From Saposhnikovia divaricata (taxonomy: Eukaryota; Streptophyta; Magnoliopsida; Apiales; Apiaceae): a stretch of DNA of 64,000 bases. Location of the stretch: assembly GCA_036435485.1 (NCBI GenBank), contig CM071597.1, positions 173,024,147-173,088,146 of the forward strand, written 5' to 3'. The notes below the pieces were generated by a model. It did no database searches. It saw only the letters and a program-made list of their open reading frames with translations, and had not been told where the DNA came from. The stretch's first letter is position 1; each line of letters starts with the position of its first letter. This document shows positions 35,665-48,044 of the stretch, in pieces. A program made the position numbers and the translations under genes.

Positions 35665-36389
35665 GAATACCCACGTGAACCTTGTGTAGTCATCCACTAT
35701 AACTAGAGCATATCTTTTCTTATTAATAGACATAATGTTTACTGGACCAAATAAATCAAGATGCAGCATGTGAAATGGTTCAGTAATTGAATTTTCTGTC
35801 TTGCTCTTGAAAGTGGTTCTTCTTTGTTTACCAAGCTGATAAGCATCACAAAGTCCATCTTGCACATAGTTTGCCTGAGGTAGGCCTCTCACCAGATGAT
35901 GCTTAACAAGTTGATTAAGCTTCTTGAAGTTGAGATGTGAGAGCTTCTTGTGCCAGTTCCAGCTTTCATCATTTGATGCCTTGCTGTAAAGACATCTGAT
36001 AGTTCCTTTAGATGTGTCACTCAAGCTGGCTTCATATATGTTACCATGTCTCTGACCAGTCAGAACAATGTCTCCATTCTTCATATTCAAGATTTTACAT
36101 CCCTTACTATCAAAGATTGATTGGTAACCCTTATCACCCAGTTGACTTATGCTTAAAAGTGTGTGTTTCAAGCCTTCAACCAGTGCTACATTTTCTATGA
36201 TGACATTCCCCAAAATAATTGAGCCATATCCCAGAGTTTTTCCTTTATTGCCATCTCCAAAGGATATTACTAGGCCAGCTTTCCTCTCAAACTTTGTAAG
36301 CAGGGACTTCTTTCCAGTCATATGTCCAGAGCATCCACTGTCCAAGATAATTGAATGCTTCTTTCCAGTGCCCTGCAAACAAAAAGTAG
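35665..36389 (-). pseudogene. pol: Protease, pre-integrase zinc domain and start of integrase, copy 2
   Basis: Opens after a TTTGTTTGCAG|GG sequence at about 36376-36390, in the -1/+2 frame relative to gag, as in copy 1. Protease active site ILDSGCSGHMTGK; block LLSISQLGDKG; zinc domain with both His (WHKKLSH) and one Cys, while the last Cys is Tyr (CDAYQ, codon 35839-35841). First integrase Asp in LHLDLFGP. The reading breaks at the Gypsy insertion (after TRFTWVF) and continues at 18749. Confidence 0.9.
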
Positions 36390-38188
36390 CTAGTTAGAAT
36401 TTTTTAGGACCCAACTTTGATTGGATCCTTTCTTAATAACTTTTGAACCAACAGGCTTTGAAGATTTTGCTTTTGATTTACCTGTTACAGAGTCAACCTT
36501 AGACTTAGATTTCACCAACTGTTTGTGACTAGGAGTTTCAGATTTCAGAGAATAATAGTCATAATACAGTTCATGATATTCCTTACACATATAAATGGAA
36601 TGAAGTAAACTACCACAATGATAACAGGGTTCTTGTGGTTGGTATTGAATTCTCTGAGTCTTGGGGAATCTGGACTCAGTTTTCCAAGAAGGTTTTTGAT
36701 TGCAGTCTAGGGCTAAATGATTATGATTCCACATTTATAGCATTTCTTCCTAGGTGCCTCAGGTACATTCTTGTAATTATTCTCTTTGTTAATACCTTCT
36801 TTTTCATTCCTATTTCTTCTAATCTTGCTAGCCTCTGAAATACTTTCTAGTCTCTGTTTCAACTGAGACTTAGACAGAAAACCTATGTTGACATTCTTAG
36901 GTTCTTCTAACACTCTTTCATCTGAATTGCTATTGTTAATTCTTTTGTGCACAACTGGGGTACCTTTACAATCAACAAATTTAACATGTTTAGGTTCGGA
37001 AACTATCTTCTTACCTTCAGACTTAGATGTGCTAGCTTCAGTTTTACTATCATCATTGACAATAGCTACAGTATCTTCTTGCCTAGCCTTATCAAAACCT
37101 AAACCATTAACTTTACCCAAAATTTGATTTTCAATGATTTCTTGAGTCTTTTTACCAGAATTGTTAATGGTTTTAATCACATCTCTCTCTTCCTCTAGTT
37201 CTTTTCTGACATAGTCATAAGCCTCAAGAATAACACCATAATCATGCTTAGCTTTATCAGAACTTAACTTATATTCTTTCATTTGAATTAACTCAGATTC
37301 AAGAAAATTAATTCTACTAACTAATTCATCATTCTTAGCCTTGAGTTCATCTTTTTCACTAGCAAGAATTTTGAAATTAGTCATAAGATTCTTAAACTCA
37401 ACATGAATAGATCTAATATCATCAGAATCTAAGCTATCAAATGAATCAAGAGAGTGAAATGATACCTTAACAGAAGATGAAGAAGTTTTCTTTGGAGATC
37501 CAGGCTTGTCTGAAGCACTTGCCATCAATGCAATGTTGTCATAATCCAATTCATCTTCAGAATCACTGGAGTCTGCCCAATCCTTCTGTGTGACCATGAG
37601 TGCATTACCCTTCCCTGAATTCCTAGGCTTCTTGCACTTACTAGCAAAGTGTCCAAGCTCACTGCAGTTAAAGCACTTGATCTTGGCTTTATCAAGCTTG
37701 ATAATTGTACTCTTGCCTTTGTCATTCTTCTTCTCCTATTTCTTCTGAAAAAAGCCTTTGCTAAATCTTCTCCCGTTGAATCTTCCTTTCTTGAAAGCTT
37801 TAGCAAACATAGCAAAGAGTTCTTGCATCTCTTATTCGGAATCATTATTTTCAGAGTCTATATCTGTAGTCTCTGACTTAGAACTTTCTTTGCTTTTCTT
37901 CTTCCTCAAGTCTCTTTCAGTAGATTCAGACTTTTCTTCTGGAAGCTTCTTTGATTCAGATTGAGCAGTGAGTGCAACAGTTTTCATCTTTCCTTCACTC
38001 CTGCTCTTTTTCTGCTGCCTGTCAAGTTCATAAGCTCTCAATTTTCCATAAACTGCTTCTAATGATATCTCATCAAGATCATTAGCTTCCTCAATTGCAG
38101 ATATCTTCTCATTGTAGAAATCAGGAAGAGCTTTCATGAACTTCGTATTCATATCCTCCAAGTCATAATATTTACCATGCATGGACAT
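36390..38188 (-). pseudogene. gag: gag of copy 2, middle and C-terminal part
   Basis: Continues from 51494 after the Gypsy insertion with KYYDLEDMNTKFMKALPDFY. It carries a first zinc knuckle CFNCSELGHFASKC (about 37635-37680), an acidic part (DSEDELDYDN), a long Glu/Lys-rich helical segment, a second knuckle CYKC...H...C interrupted by a one-base frameshift at about 36735, and a third CYHCGSLLHSIYMC. It ends with a stop at 36390-36392. Further in-frame stops at 37832-37834 and 37736-37738. The order of parts matches copy 1. Confidence 0.87.
38184..38188. other. Target-site duplication GACAT, left copy
   Basis: GACAT lies before the LTR start at 38189 and again at 51489-51493. Confidence 0.93.
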
Positions 38189-41100
38189 TGTGACGCCCCC
38201 AGATCCAGGGTCGGAGATCTAGGCGCTCACAGTCCATTTTCCATTAATAACATACCTGTTCTTGCACATAATATATATAAAACAGCCATCGACCCCACAA
38301 TAAACTCACACCGCACACACACACACAGGTTAGAGCCTCAGAAACGTCACAACATTGATTAAGCAGAAATAAAAGTATCACAGTTATTACAGACCGAATT
38401 AGATAGTATTTATGCTACCAGCAACACTTCGATATGAAGCGAAGTTGGCGGCTTGAAAGTTTGTTACTGTACACTGCCTTGCACAGGTCATATTGATAAA
38501 TAAAACGAACTAACAAAAGCTACCAACCAATCCGGCTAATGGGGCCTACCGGTGGAATCTCAACTGCTGGCTCGGGTCTAGTCACCTGCTTTCGAGCAGT
38601 CTGTCTGGGTCTTGCCATTTCGCTTAGCTGTTGTGTTTGTAAAATTTGAAAACAAGCAAGAGTGAGCAACTATAGCTCAGCAAGAAATATATGTATAAGG
38701 TAAGCAATATAACATTTCATATGATTGGCAGTTATTAAACTTGTTTGTATCAATCAGATATAAAATCACTTGTCATTGTTGATAAATTCCGAAGGTGCAA
38801 CAATATGTGCCCTTGTTTTCAAAATAAACTTGCAGTTCTAGATACTGCATAGAGTCAACATCTTGCTCATCAAAATAGAACACTATCAGCAACTTGGCAC
38901 AAAAGCCTAAGAAGCAGTGTCAAAGCATTTTTCCAAAATGGAGGAATGGGACTTAAAGAAAACACAAAACCTGACAAGGATTGACGATGATCAGTCGCCA
39001 CATCCAAGTCCAATAATCCTCGGGTCTTCTCTACCGGTAGAAGGATAGAAACTACATCCGTAACTATCCCCGGGTGAAAACTACATCCGTAGTCACGCTC
39101 GATGAAAACTACATCCGTAATCATCCTTCGGCAACACCTGGGCCGGAATAATAATTGATGGACCGCCTGGCTCACGGCCGCTTACACATCCCGGGAATCG
39201 TTCGTCAATGGTTCCCACACCTGCCAGAGTCCCTTTTTCTTTTGAAAAACTTGATTTTGATTGAAAACAGTGTAGTTGAGGTCCGACATCAGTCGACCGA
39301 TGATTCTTGAAATCATACAAGAAACAGAACCTGACCGGGGGTTTTCGAAAATGTTTTGAGTTCGAAAGAGTTCGAGTTTGAAAGTATTAAATGTATCTTG
39401 GATTGACTTCATCTTTAAAACAATGAACAATAATTAATAAATAATATTTTAAGATTTAATATTAATAATTAATAAATAATTATTCGATAAAATAACTTTT
39501 AATCCAAGATAGGGTTTCGAGTATTTACGAAGATATAACAATAATTACTTGAGTATATGATATTCCCCGAATGACCCTTCGGGTTTTCGCAAACTAGTTA
39601 TGATATAATAATATACCGCTCCCCGGTCAATAGTATATACGGACCGCTACGACCTCTATTGCTAGAGTCGTTGTCCGAAGAAAACATTTCCATCTAAGTT
39701 CAAGGGGTACAAACACATATGTACTTATACAATCTCAATTGCATAAATACTTCGATAAACATAACATTTGATATAATTGAAAACTACAAACACAACAGTG
39801 AAAGTCCTTGTATATGCATAAGTTTTGAAAAGTAAACTTGCCTTGGCTTGGTTGGGGTGGTCGAGCGTGCGGAGTGGAACGATCTATACATAAGCAATAA
39901 CCGCTCGTTAGTACCTTAACAATATCTCTTTAATTACGGGGTTTTAGGGGGTACGATATTAACTTAGTGACTTCATCTTATGACACTCTAGCCCCGCTAT
40001 AGGTTCATGTCATCACTTGATTACGCTCGTCACTTATTCGACTTAATTTAGTTACCACATTCGAATCATAACCATTACCCCTAGAATTATACTCCACTTA
40101 ACGACTTTTTCCCTTGCGCGAATTTTACTCTAGCATTTTTATAAAATTCAGAAATTCATATTTTAATCCAATTCTTTTTGGGTAGCCTTCACCACTGCAT
40201 TTCCTAGTTTCTCAAATTTTTCCATGATCCCACATATATTTTTAGGGGTTTAAACAAGGTTCACAAGGGGGTCACTTAGTGCAGTCCGGAATCCAGAAAC
40301 ACAATTTACTTCTCCGGCCATAACTTAAAATCTATACATCACCTAGTCATGAACCTTATATTTCCAGAAATTACATTCAAATATCTTTCCAACAATATAT
40401 GGTAGGACCTCAAGGGATAATATTTGGGGGTTCAAAACCATGTTACAAGACAGGTCAATGTTTCTGGAAAAACTCAGCAAGCATGTTTCACTTAGATCAA
40501 TCAATAATCTTAATTCCACAACACAACCAACACCTAATTCACTTAGTTCATGCCTCATAACATTCATGGAGATAAATATACTATCCACAATCATAAAAAT
40601 CACAATCACAACATCAAAACTCAAGATCCATGTCATCCATTACTTATACAACCAAGATTAACATCATAACACATGGATCTATCACCAAACATCATAAACA
40701 CCACGTGGCCAAAAGGGTTTATGATTTTTATACCTTCTTGAGCACCTAGGAGCCTTGGGTAAGCCTTACAAAACTCAATAACACCTTCAATGATCTCCTA
40801 CAACCCTTATAATCCAAGATCTAAAAGAAAAACTAAACATGGTTACTATTCACAATATCTTTAACAATTTATAACTTGAAATTGAATGGATGAAAGGGCT
40901 TGAAACTCTTAATATACCTTGCTTAGATGATGGAGAGGTCCTAGTAATTATGTCTTGATTTGTGAGTGATGAGAAATGGAGGAGGAAGAAATTGTTTTCT
41001 TCTCCTTTAGTCTTGGCCGAGAGCTTCTTCCAAGGGGGGGAGAGCTTTTGGTTTTTGATTTTTTTGTTGTTTGTTTGAAATAATTGATAAAGTGATGGTT

Positions 41101-41626
41101 GGGTGATACATAATGTTGTATGTATAAGCAAGGTACTAGCATGGTATGGCCTCTTGTACTTCTTGTCTCCTCCTTGGAAAAAGCAATGTAACTAGTTACT
41201 ATTCCCCTTCCATTTGGTTTAACTAGGTTGCTTCCTCCTAACTACTTGGTTGCATGGGACTTGCATGCAATACTACTCCTTGTATCATTATTCTTCCACC
41301 AATGCTTGACATTTAATCTTTAATTCGTATCGTATCTTAATTAATCTCTCGTAATAATATTTTGTCGCGTAGAGATTTCCCCTATAATTCCTTAATAAAT
41401 CTTTTAATACTCTAATCATTCTCAAATCCCAAGTTTTATAAATCTTACTAACGATAAGACTCTTGCCTTCACAATCTTCCTTTTATCTTACATAGTGAAT
41501 GGAACAACATAGTTTCTCAGACAATCAATTCCATTAAACAACAGGGATGACTAGAAAGGTTCAAAATTGACAATGTCACATGATATTAAATAAGAGAAAA
41601 TATTACCAAAAATTAGGGTTCTTACA
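38189..41626 (-). repeat. 3' LTR of the chromovirus (3438 bp)
   Basis: Starts TGTGACGCCCCCAGATC on the + strand, ends GGGTTCTTACA. Triple 28-bp repeat at about 39046-39126. Frames of 101 and about 83 codons (38870-39175, 39182-39430) lack an ATG start and are not called as genes. Confidence 0.94.
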
Positions 41627-41640
41627 GCCTCCCCTCCTTA
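41627..41640 (-). other. Polypurine tract of the chromovirus
   Basis: Minus strand AAGGAGGGGAGGC directly before TGTAAGAACC. Confidence 0.85.
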
Positions 41641-41659
41641 AAAGGATTCCGTCCCGGAA

Positions 41660-42715
41660 TCAGGTTGAAAACAGTTGGGGGTGCTTTTCACGCATCGCGC
41701 TCTCTAGTTCCCATGTTGATTCTTCGACATTCTGGTTCCTCCACAAAACTCTCACTAGTTTGACAACCTTGTTCCTCAGCACCTGTTCTTTTCTATCCAT
41801 GATTTCTATGGGTTGCTCCACATATGTTAAGTCTGGTTGCAGATCCAATTGATCATGTTCTATCACGTGTCGGAAGTCGGTATGGTAGGGTCGTAGCATG
41901 GACACATGGAACACATTATGTACTTGCTGCAAGCTCGGGGGTAAAGCCAATTCATAGGCTAACTTTCCAACTCGTTTCAAGATCTCAAAAGGTCCAATAA
42001 ATCTTGGGCTTAGTTTCCCTTTCTTACCAAATCTCATCAATCCTTTCCACGGTGATACTTTTAACATCACAAACTCTCCTACCTCATATTCTTTGTCCTT
42101 GCGGGTCTGGTCCGCATACTTCTTCTGTCTGTCTTGGGCCGCTACCAGCCGTCCTCTTATGAGTTCGATAGTTTCTCTTGTCTGTTGGACCAGTTCAGGT
42201 CCTAAAATCTTCCACTCTCCAACTTCTTCCCAACACAAGGGAGACCGACATCTTCGTCCGTACAAAGCTTTATATGGGGGCATGCCTATACTCGCATGGT
42301 AACTGTTGTTGTAGGAGAATTCGATCATCGGCAAGTGGTCATCCCAACTTCCCTTGAAATATATGGCACATACTCTCAACATGTCCTCGATGGTCTGGAT
42401 GGTTCTCTCACTCTGTCCGTCTGTTTGGGGATGGTAGGCAGTACTCATGTTTAACTTGGTCCCCACACAATCCTGAAAACTTCTCCAGAACCTGGAGTTG
42501 AATCTTGGGTCTCTATCTAATACAATGCTCACAGGAACCCCATGCCTAACCACAATCTCCTTTAAGTAAATATCTGCCAGCTTGTCAACAGTATATCTCT
42601 CGTTGATTGGAAGAAAATGTTCTGACTTGGTCAATCTATCGATAATTACCCAGATGGCATCATGGTTAGTCTTGGTCCTTGGTAATCCGACCACACAGTC
42701 CATCGCAATCTGCTC
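41660..42715 (-). pseudogene. pol: Integrase core and chromodomain of the chromovirus
   Basis: Follows the TGA at 42716-42718 in the same frame. DDE residues: MDCVVGL (first Asp), LDRDPRFNSRFW (second), HPQTDGQSERTI (Glu). The GPFEIL block and [13 protein letters not shown] precede a C-terminal chromodomain (about the last 55 residues: [36 protein letters not shown]), ending at 41660. All catalytic residues are present. The chromodomain binds histone marks and steers insertion. Confidence 0.93.
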
Positions 42716-43792
42716 TCACTTCCACTCGGGTATCTCTAAGGGTTGCAACAATCCACTGGGCCTCTGGTGTTCGGCCTTTACTCTTTGACATGTCAAGCAT
42801 TTACTTACCCACTCTGCCACGTCCTTCTTCATATTTAGCCACCAATAGTATTCCCTCAGATCTCTATACATCTTAGTGCCTCCAGGGTGAATTGAGTACC
42901 TCGAACTATGAGCCTCTTGCAAAATCTCGTCTTTTAATTCTTGAACGTTCGGGATCCATATCCTAGATGCGTACCTCATAATTCCATTCCCGTCCTTCTC
43001 ACACTTAATTTCCTCACCAGTCAAAATTTTCTCCATCGAATTCTTTTCTTCTTCTATCTTCTTTTCCTGGCATAACTTAATCTTTCCTAATAGCGGTGGT
43101 TGGACTCTTATTTCCATTAGACTCTCTTGTCCAATTCCTGGTAACCTCACTTCAATCTCCAGTTTCTCAAGGTCCTTGATCAACTCGTCCACTGACGTTA
43201 TCATCTTGAGTTTCTCCTTTCGGCTAAGTGCATCGGCCACTACGTTGGCCTTCCCTGGGTGATAATGAATCTCACAATCATTATCCTTGATTAGTTCTAG
43301 CCATCTCCTCTGCCTCATGTTTAACTCTTTCTGAGTGAATATGTACTTTAAGCTCTTGTGATCCGTGTAGATTTCACACTTTTCTCCGTAAAGATAATGC
43401 CTCCAGATCTTCAAAGCGAAAACTATCGCTGCTAATTCCAAATCATGGGTGGGGTATCTTATCTCGTATTCCTTAAGTTGTCTGGACGCATAAGCAATCA
43501 CTTTACCGTGCTGCATAAGCACACACCCTAAACCTTTATGGGATGCGTCGCTATAAATCACAAAATCTCCCTTATCATCAGGTAGGGCTAGTACTGGTGC
43601 TGTCACCAACCTCTTTTTCAATTCTTGGAAGCTCTCTTCGCATTTTTCAGTCCACACAAACTTCTCAGTCTTGCGAGTTAGTCGGGTCAAAGGGGCTGCT
43701 ATCTTGGCAAAGTCTTGTACAAATCTCCTATAGTAGCCAGCCAATCCTATAAAACTTCTCACCTCTGTCGGAGTGGTTGGTCTCTCCCAATT
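42716..43792 (-). pseudogene. pol: RNase H and integrase zinc finger of the chromovirus
   Basis: Continues from RT after TAA 43793-43795 in the same frame. RNase H catalytic residues are visible in order: [31 protein letters not shown] charged linker of about 100 residues follows, then the HHCC integrase finger ([26 protein letters not shown]). Ends at TGA 42716-42718, right before the integrase core. Confidence 0.92.
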
Positions 43793-44593
43793 TTATACAG
43801 CCTCTATTTTGGCTGGGTCCACTAGAATGCCTTGTTCGCTAATCACATGCCCCAAAAACTGAACTTCCTTCAACCAAAATTCACACTTCGAGAACTTAGC
43901 GTACAACTTTTCTTCTCTCAATGCTCCTAATACAATCCTCAAGTGCTCTGCATGTTCCTCCTTCGTCTTGGAATAAATCAAGATGTCATCGATGAAGACT
44001 ATAACACACTTGTCCAAGTACTTCTTGAAGACTCGATTCATTAAGTCCATGAAAGCTGCAGGGGCATTCGTTAACCCAAATGACATCACTAGGAACTCAT
44101 AGTGTCCGTACCGGGTGCGAAAGGCCGTCTTTGGCATATCTTCCGATTTAATCTTTAACTGGTGATACCCGGTCCACAAATCAATTTTAGAAAAATAAAC
44201 TGCGTCTTTCAATTGATCAAACAGGTCATCTATCCTGGGCAAGGGATAATTATTCTTTATAGTCACCTTGTTCAGCTCTCTGTAGTCTATACATAACCTC
44301 ATACTACCATCCTTCTTTTTCACGAATAACACTGGGGCTCCCCACGGTGACACACTAGGTCTTATCATTCCTTTATCCAACAACTCTTGTAACTGAGTGG
44401 CTAGCTCTTTCATCTCCACTGGGGCTAGCCGATATGGGGCTTTCGAAATTGGGGTCGTACCCGGAACTAGGTCTATAGCGAACTCGATGTCTCTATCAGG
44501 TGGTAGTCCTGGAAGATCATCCGGAAATACGTCCGCGAACTCATTAACGACAGGGATTTCCTGTAGGTTTGGTGCCTCCTTCTTGGTATACAT
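43793..44593 (-). pseudogene. pol: Reverse transcriptase of the chromovirus
   Basis: Opens in a new frame after the gag-protease frame; one base is probably gained or lost near 44590. Motifs: [78 protein letters not shown] (usually a small or basic residue in place of W), [20 protein letters not shown] and the catalytic FIDD at 43985-43996. The stop at 43793-43795 separates it from RNase H. Active site intact. Confidence 0.93.
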
Positions 44594-46343
44594 AGGCTAA
44601 ATAGGCTTCGCATCCTTTACGTAACAGCTTCTTAGCTTGAATCATAGTCAGGAACTTTTGGTTTTGCCGTTTTCCACTAAACACTACTTCCTCGTGCCCT
44701 GGCAGTCTCAAACTTACTTTCTTCTTTACACAATCAATCTGGGCTCCGTGGGTTGTTAACCAATCCATACCTACTATTACGTCAAACTCTCCTAGTTTAA
44801 AAGGTATTAAGTCTACCCGAAAGTGTCGCCTTTCTATTTCTAGGTCACAACCTGGACATACTTGGCTAACAGGGATAATTTCATGATTAGCTATCTCTAT
44901 TTGCAGTCTGTCTTTCAATGGTTCAGTCTTAAGGCCTAACTGACATACAAAATCTAGAGATATGAAGGACTTGGTAGCTCCCGAATCAAATAAAACATTT
45001 GCCTTAACTGAGTTGAGTAGTAGAGTACCTGCAATCACATCCGTGTTCCTCACGGCATCCTGCACCGTCATGTTAAAAGTTCTTGCAGTAGGGGCCTTGT
45101 TAGAAGCAGTTCCACTGACTCTCGATGCAGCTGGCCCAGAGGACATACATTCCCTCATTCGGTGCCCTGGTTTCCCACACTTGAAGCAATTACCTCCGGC
45201 ACTGGTGTTGTTACTAGTTCCTCGACAGGTGTTAGCATAATGTCCTGTCAGCCCACACTTGAAGCACTTCACATCGTGTAGGCTACACACGCCCGCATGT
45301 TTCCTTCCACATTTATTGCATTCTGGGGGTTGGGCTCGGGATGGGGAAGAGTAAGACAATCCCTGTGGTCGGCCGCTCTGGCCCACACTCCAACTTTCAG
45401 CTCTCTTGGTTCCAAAGTTTCCGCTGGGTTGGGACATCGTTCCTCGCTTAAATTTGCTCGGAAAGCTCCCACCCGCGGAGTTTCCCTTTCGACTATCAAA
45501 CTTCCTCTTCTTCCCTTCCCTCTCATTCGGCATCTGTTCACTCCCAGCCTCAACAATTGATGCTTTCTGTACCAGGGTGGCATAGTCTGTCAGCTCGAGA
45601 ACCGCCACACGATTCTGAATCCATTCTTTTAGCCATAATTGAAACCTTCGGGCCCTCTTTGCCTCAGAGTTCACATATTCCGGCACAAACCTCGACAACT
45701 CAGTAAATTTGGCCTCATACTCAGCCACCGTCATATTACCTTGCTTCAGTTCCAAAAACTTCAGCTCCATTTGTGTCTCCATGAACCTAGGAAAGTACTT
45801 CTCCAAGAACAGCTCGCTAAACCTCTCCCAGGTCACCACACCTCTCCCTTCCAAATTCTTCTTAGCTTCCCACCAATAGTTCGCCTCACCCTTCAGAAGG
45901 TAAGTGGCAAAAACAGTCTTCTGCTCCTCAGCGACACCTAGTATCTCGAAAGATTTTTCCATTTCCTTCATCCAGGCTCTTGCCTCGACCGGGTCGGCAG
46001 TTCCTTTAAATTCTGGGGGTTTCAGGGATTTGAAGTTCCGGAAAGCATTAGCATTAGCATTTTGGGGTGGTTGCTGAACCGGGGGACGGTCCAAATTCTG
46101 CCTAAGTAGCTCCATGAACTGTTCCATAGGGCCTCCCCTAGGATGTTCTACCGCTCGGGTATCATCACCAGCTTCTTCTTCTTCATACTCAGAGTCATCA
46201 AACAAGTTATGATCGTTGCCCTCATTCTCACTCAGGTTGGCATTCTCCCCTTCATGGTTCTGGTGGCCTCCGGTCCCATGGTGGCTACCCTGGCCCTCAG
46301 AACTGATCGGGTGAGCTCGAGTGTTCATTCTTCTGGGTGGCAT
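44544..46343 (-). CDS. gag: gag and aspartic protease of the chromovirus, open frame
   Basis: 599 codons from the ATG at 46343 (MPPRRMNTR) without a break. Acidic N-terminus (about 30-65), Retrotrans_gag core (about 100-250; [20 protein letters not shown]), a basic linker, CCHC-type knuckles at about 342-353 (short form), 360-373 and 386-399, then protease with [10 protein letters not shown] at 451-460 and [10 protein letters not shown] near 520. It overlaps the RT frame by 50 bases at its end, and the last about 20 codons are out of frame with pol. The capsid forms the particle and the protease cuts the polyprotein. The start is firm: the ATG fits the usual PPRR beginning of this lineage. 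Confidence 0.9.
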   Translation of the reverse strand: MPPRRMNTRAHPISSEGQGSHHGTGGHQNHEGENANLSENEGNDHNLFDDSEYEEEEAGDDTRAVEHPRGGPMEQFMELLRQNLDRPPVQQPPQNANANAFRNFKSLKPPEFKGTADPVEARAWMKEMEKSFEILGVAEEQKTVFATYLLKGEANYWWEAKKNLEGRGVVTWERFSELFLEKYFPRFMETQMELKFLELKQGNMTVAEYEAKFTELSRFVPEYVNSEAKRARRFQLWLKEWIQNRVAVLELTDYATLVQKASIVEAGSEQMPNEREGKKRKFDSRKGNSAGGSFPSKFKRGTMSQPSGNFGTKRAESWSVGQSGRPQGLSYSSPSRAQPPECNKCGRKHAGVCSLHDVKCFKCGLTGHYANTCRGTSNNTSAGGNCFKCGKPGHRMRECMSSGPAASRVSGTASNKAPTARTFNMTVQDAVRNTDVIAGTLLLNSVKANVLFDSGATKSFISLDFVCQLGLKTEPLKDRLQIEIANHEIIPVSQVCPGCDLEIERRHFRVDLIPFKLGEFDVIVGMDWLTTHGAQIDCVKKKVSLRLPGHEEVVFSGKRQNQKFLTMIQAKKLLRKGCEAYLAYVYQEGGTKPTGNPCR

Positions 46344-47192
46344 GATTCTGATAATAAAACAAGAAATGGGTTAGGGTTTTCCAATTACCTGACAGCGTTT
46401 ACACGGGTCAGGAACGTATCGTTCCTCATCATAAGGGTAGAAGTTGCAAAAGTTTTAATAACCCGATGCTGGAGATAAAACGTCGAAACATTTTTGGGAA
46501 AAATCTCTATGGGATGCGAAAACATTTGCAAGAGTTTTTAAAATTTCGAAACCTCAAAAATATATTATATTTATTTTTTTTTGAAAAATTTATTTTAAAA
46601 ATTGTAGGAACATTTTTGGAAATTGTAGAGAACAATTTGAAATCGCATATCGTAAATTTGAAACAGCACGGTTGTATTTGTGGCTTGTAGCAATTGTATA
46701 ATCACAGTTGTATATCAAAACAGTAAAGCATGGCATCGGTAAGTAAAGCAGTTGAGACAATATCAAGGAAACTGAAACTAAATAAGTACGGTACAAGGGT
46801 TATCACAAAGTTTGGATGTTGGAGCCAAATACATAGTTCCGAAGTCAAAGTCTAGCAAAAGTGGAACAAATACAAGTACATCATCCGAATAGTCAGGGCT
46901 ACACAAAAGTAGGGCTACATCCGTACATACTACCCGAAGTCACATCTACATATCTGTAGGTCAGTCTACTCATCCACTGGTCAGAAAGGATACCACTGCA
47001 CAAGTCAACTATCCCGCAAAATCGACACACTAATGTCATCTGAACCTAGGGGACTGAGCTATCAGTAACACATCATGGGGCCGCACCGCGGCGGAGCAAG
47101 GTCCTCACTCGGGCAAATGCACAACGCACAATACGCCTAGCATCCCTAGCCTGGATCACTCCGCCCCAGCAGATCCCTAAACCAAGAATCCT
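46344..47192 (-). other. Leader between the extra frame and gag
   Basis: About 850 bases with no convincing frame; AT-rich near 46500-46700. No recognised signal. Confidence 0.5.
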
Positions 47193-47813
47193 CTAGCGAC
47201 TCCTCCTCTCAATCCTATGGAGTCGAGCCCTAGTCCTCCTAGCAACAGCGGTCCTCATCTCAGCCTGCATCCTCAAGCACGCCTCGCGCTCCTCCACTAG
47301 TGGCCGCCTTGCTTAGTTAAGTCGGGCCTCCGCAGAAAGTAAGTCTTGGGTCAAGAACTGTACCACGTAAGTGTGCTCAGTACCCGACACTGGGGGTAGG
47401 TCCATCGGTGGAGGTGGTATGACAGGAACAGGAGCAGGTGCAGCAGCAGTAGCAGGAGCAGGAGCAGTGGCAGGGGTAGGGTCAAGCTCCTCCTCGCCAT
47501 AAGTATCATCCTCGGAGTCACCGTCCGATGAAACAGGGCTCGATGACTGCGGAGAAGGTGGAGGTGACACAACACGACCCTCACCGGATCTCACACTCTC
47601 CTCATCAGTAGCTACAGGAGATGGGGTAACAGGCTCTGGCTCAGGCTCAAAGGGCTCCTCAACGGGATCCTCATCATCAGTATCTCCTATCAACGTAATC
47701 CAGGGGCCGAGCTCAGAGTCAGCACCCATATCCTCCTCAGGATCCTCGGTATCTCGCATCAGTGCCTCATCATGCTCTCTCTCGAAAGCCTCAGGGTCTG
47801 GTATCTCCTCCAT
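47193..47813 (-). pseudogene. Unrecognised extra reading frame upstream of chromovirus gag
   Basis: ATG at 47813, 166 codons to TAA 47313-47315, then 39 more codons in the same frame to TAG 47193-47195. The N-terminal 100 residues are strongly acidic (MEEIPDPEAFEREHDEALM, DTDDEDPVEEPFEPEPEP), then Ser/Pro and Ala/Pro-rich stretches (PATAPAPATAAAPAPVPV), a VQFLTQDLLSAEARLN helix, and after the stop a basic helix (RTAVARRTRARLHRIERRSR). It lies between the primer site and gag on the coding strand, where chromoviruses normally have only a leader. No known domain is recognised. The composition alternates acid and base, as in some regulatory proteins, but that is speculation. Confidence 0.55.
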
Positions 47814-48028
47814 CTACACAAGGGAAATAAGGAGGGTCACTAACCAAAAAGAAAGGTTTAGGAGTAGTTCCCTCACGGGCCTTAAAGTCAGGGCTATATC
47901 CGTTAACCCGACTACAAACTCGATGAGAGTTTTAAGTATTATTAGGGTTGTTATTAGGGTTATTATTATTGTTATTATTATTAGGGTTGCTTTCTTAAAT
48001 TACTATCGTTTCTGATAACTGTAACCTC

Positions 48029-48040
48029 GCTCTGATACCA
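48029..48040 (-). other. Primer-binding site of the chromovirus
   Basis: TGGTATCAGAGC on the minus strand, four bases after the 5' LTR end. Confidence 0.93.
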
Positions 48041-48044
48041 TTTC

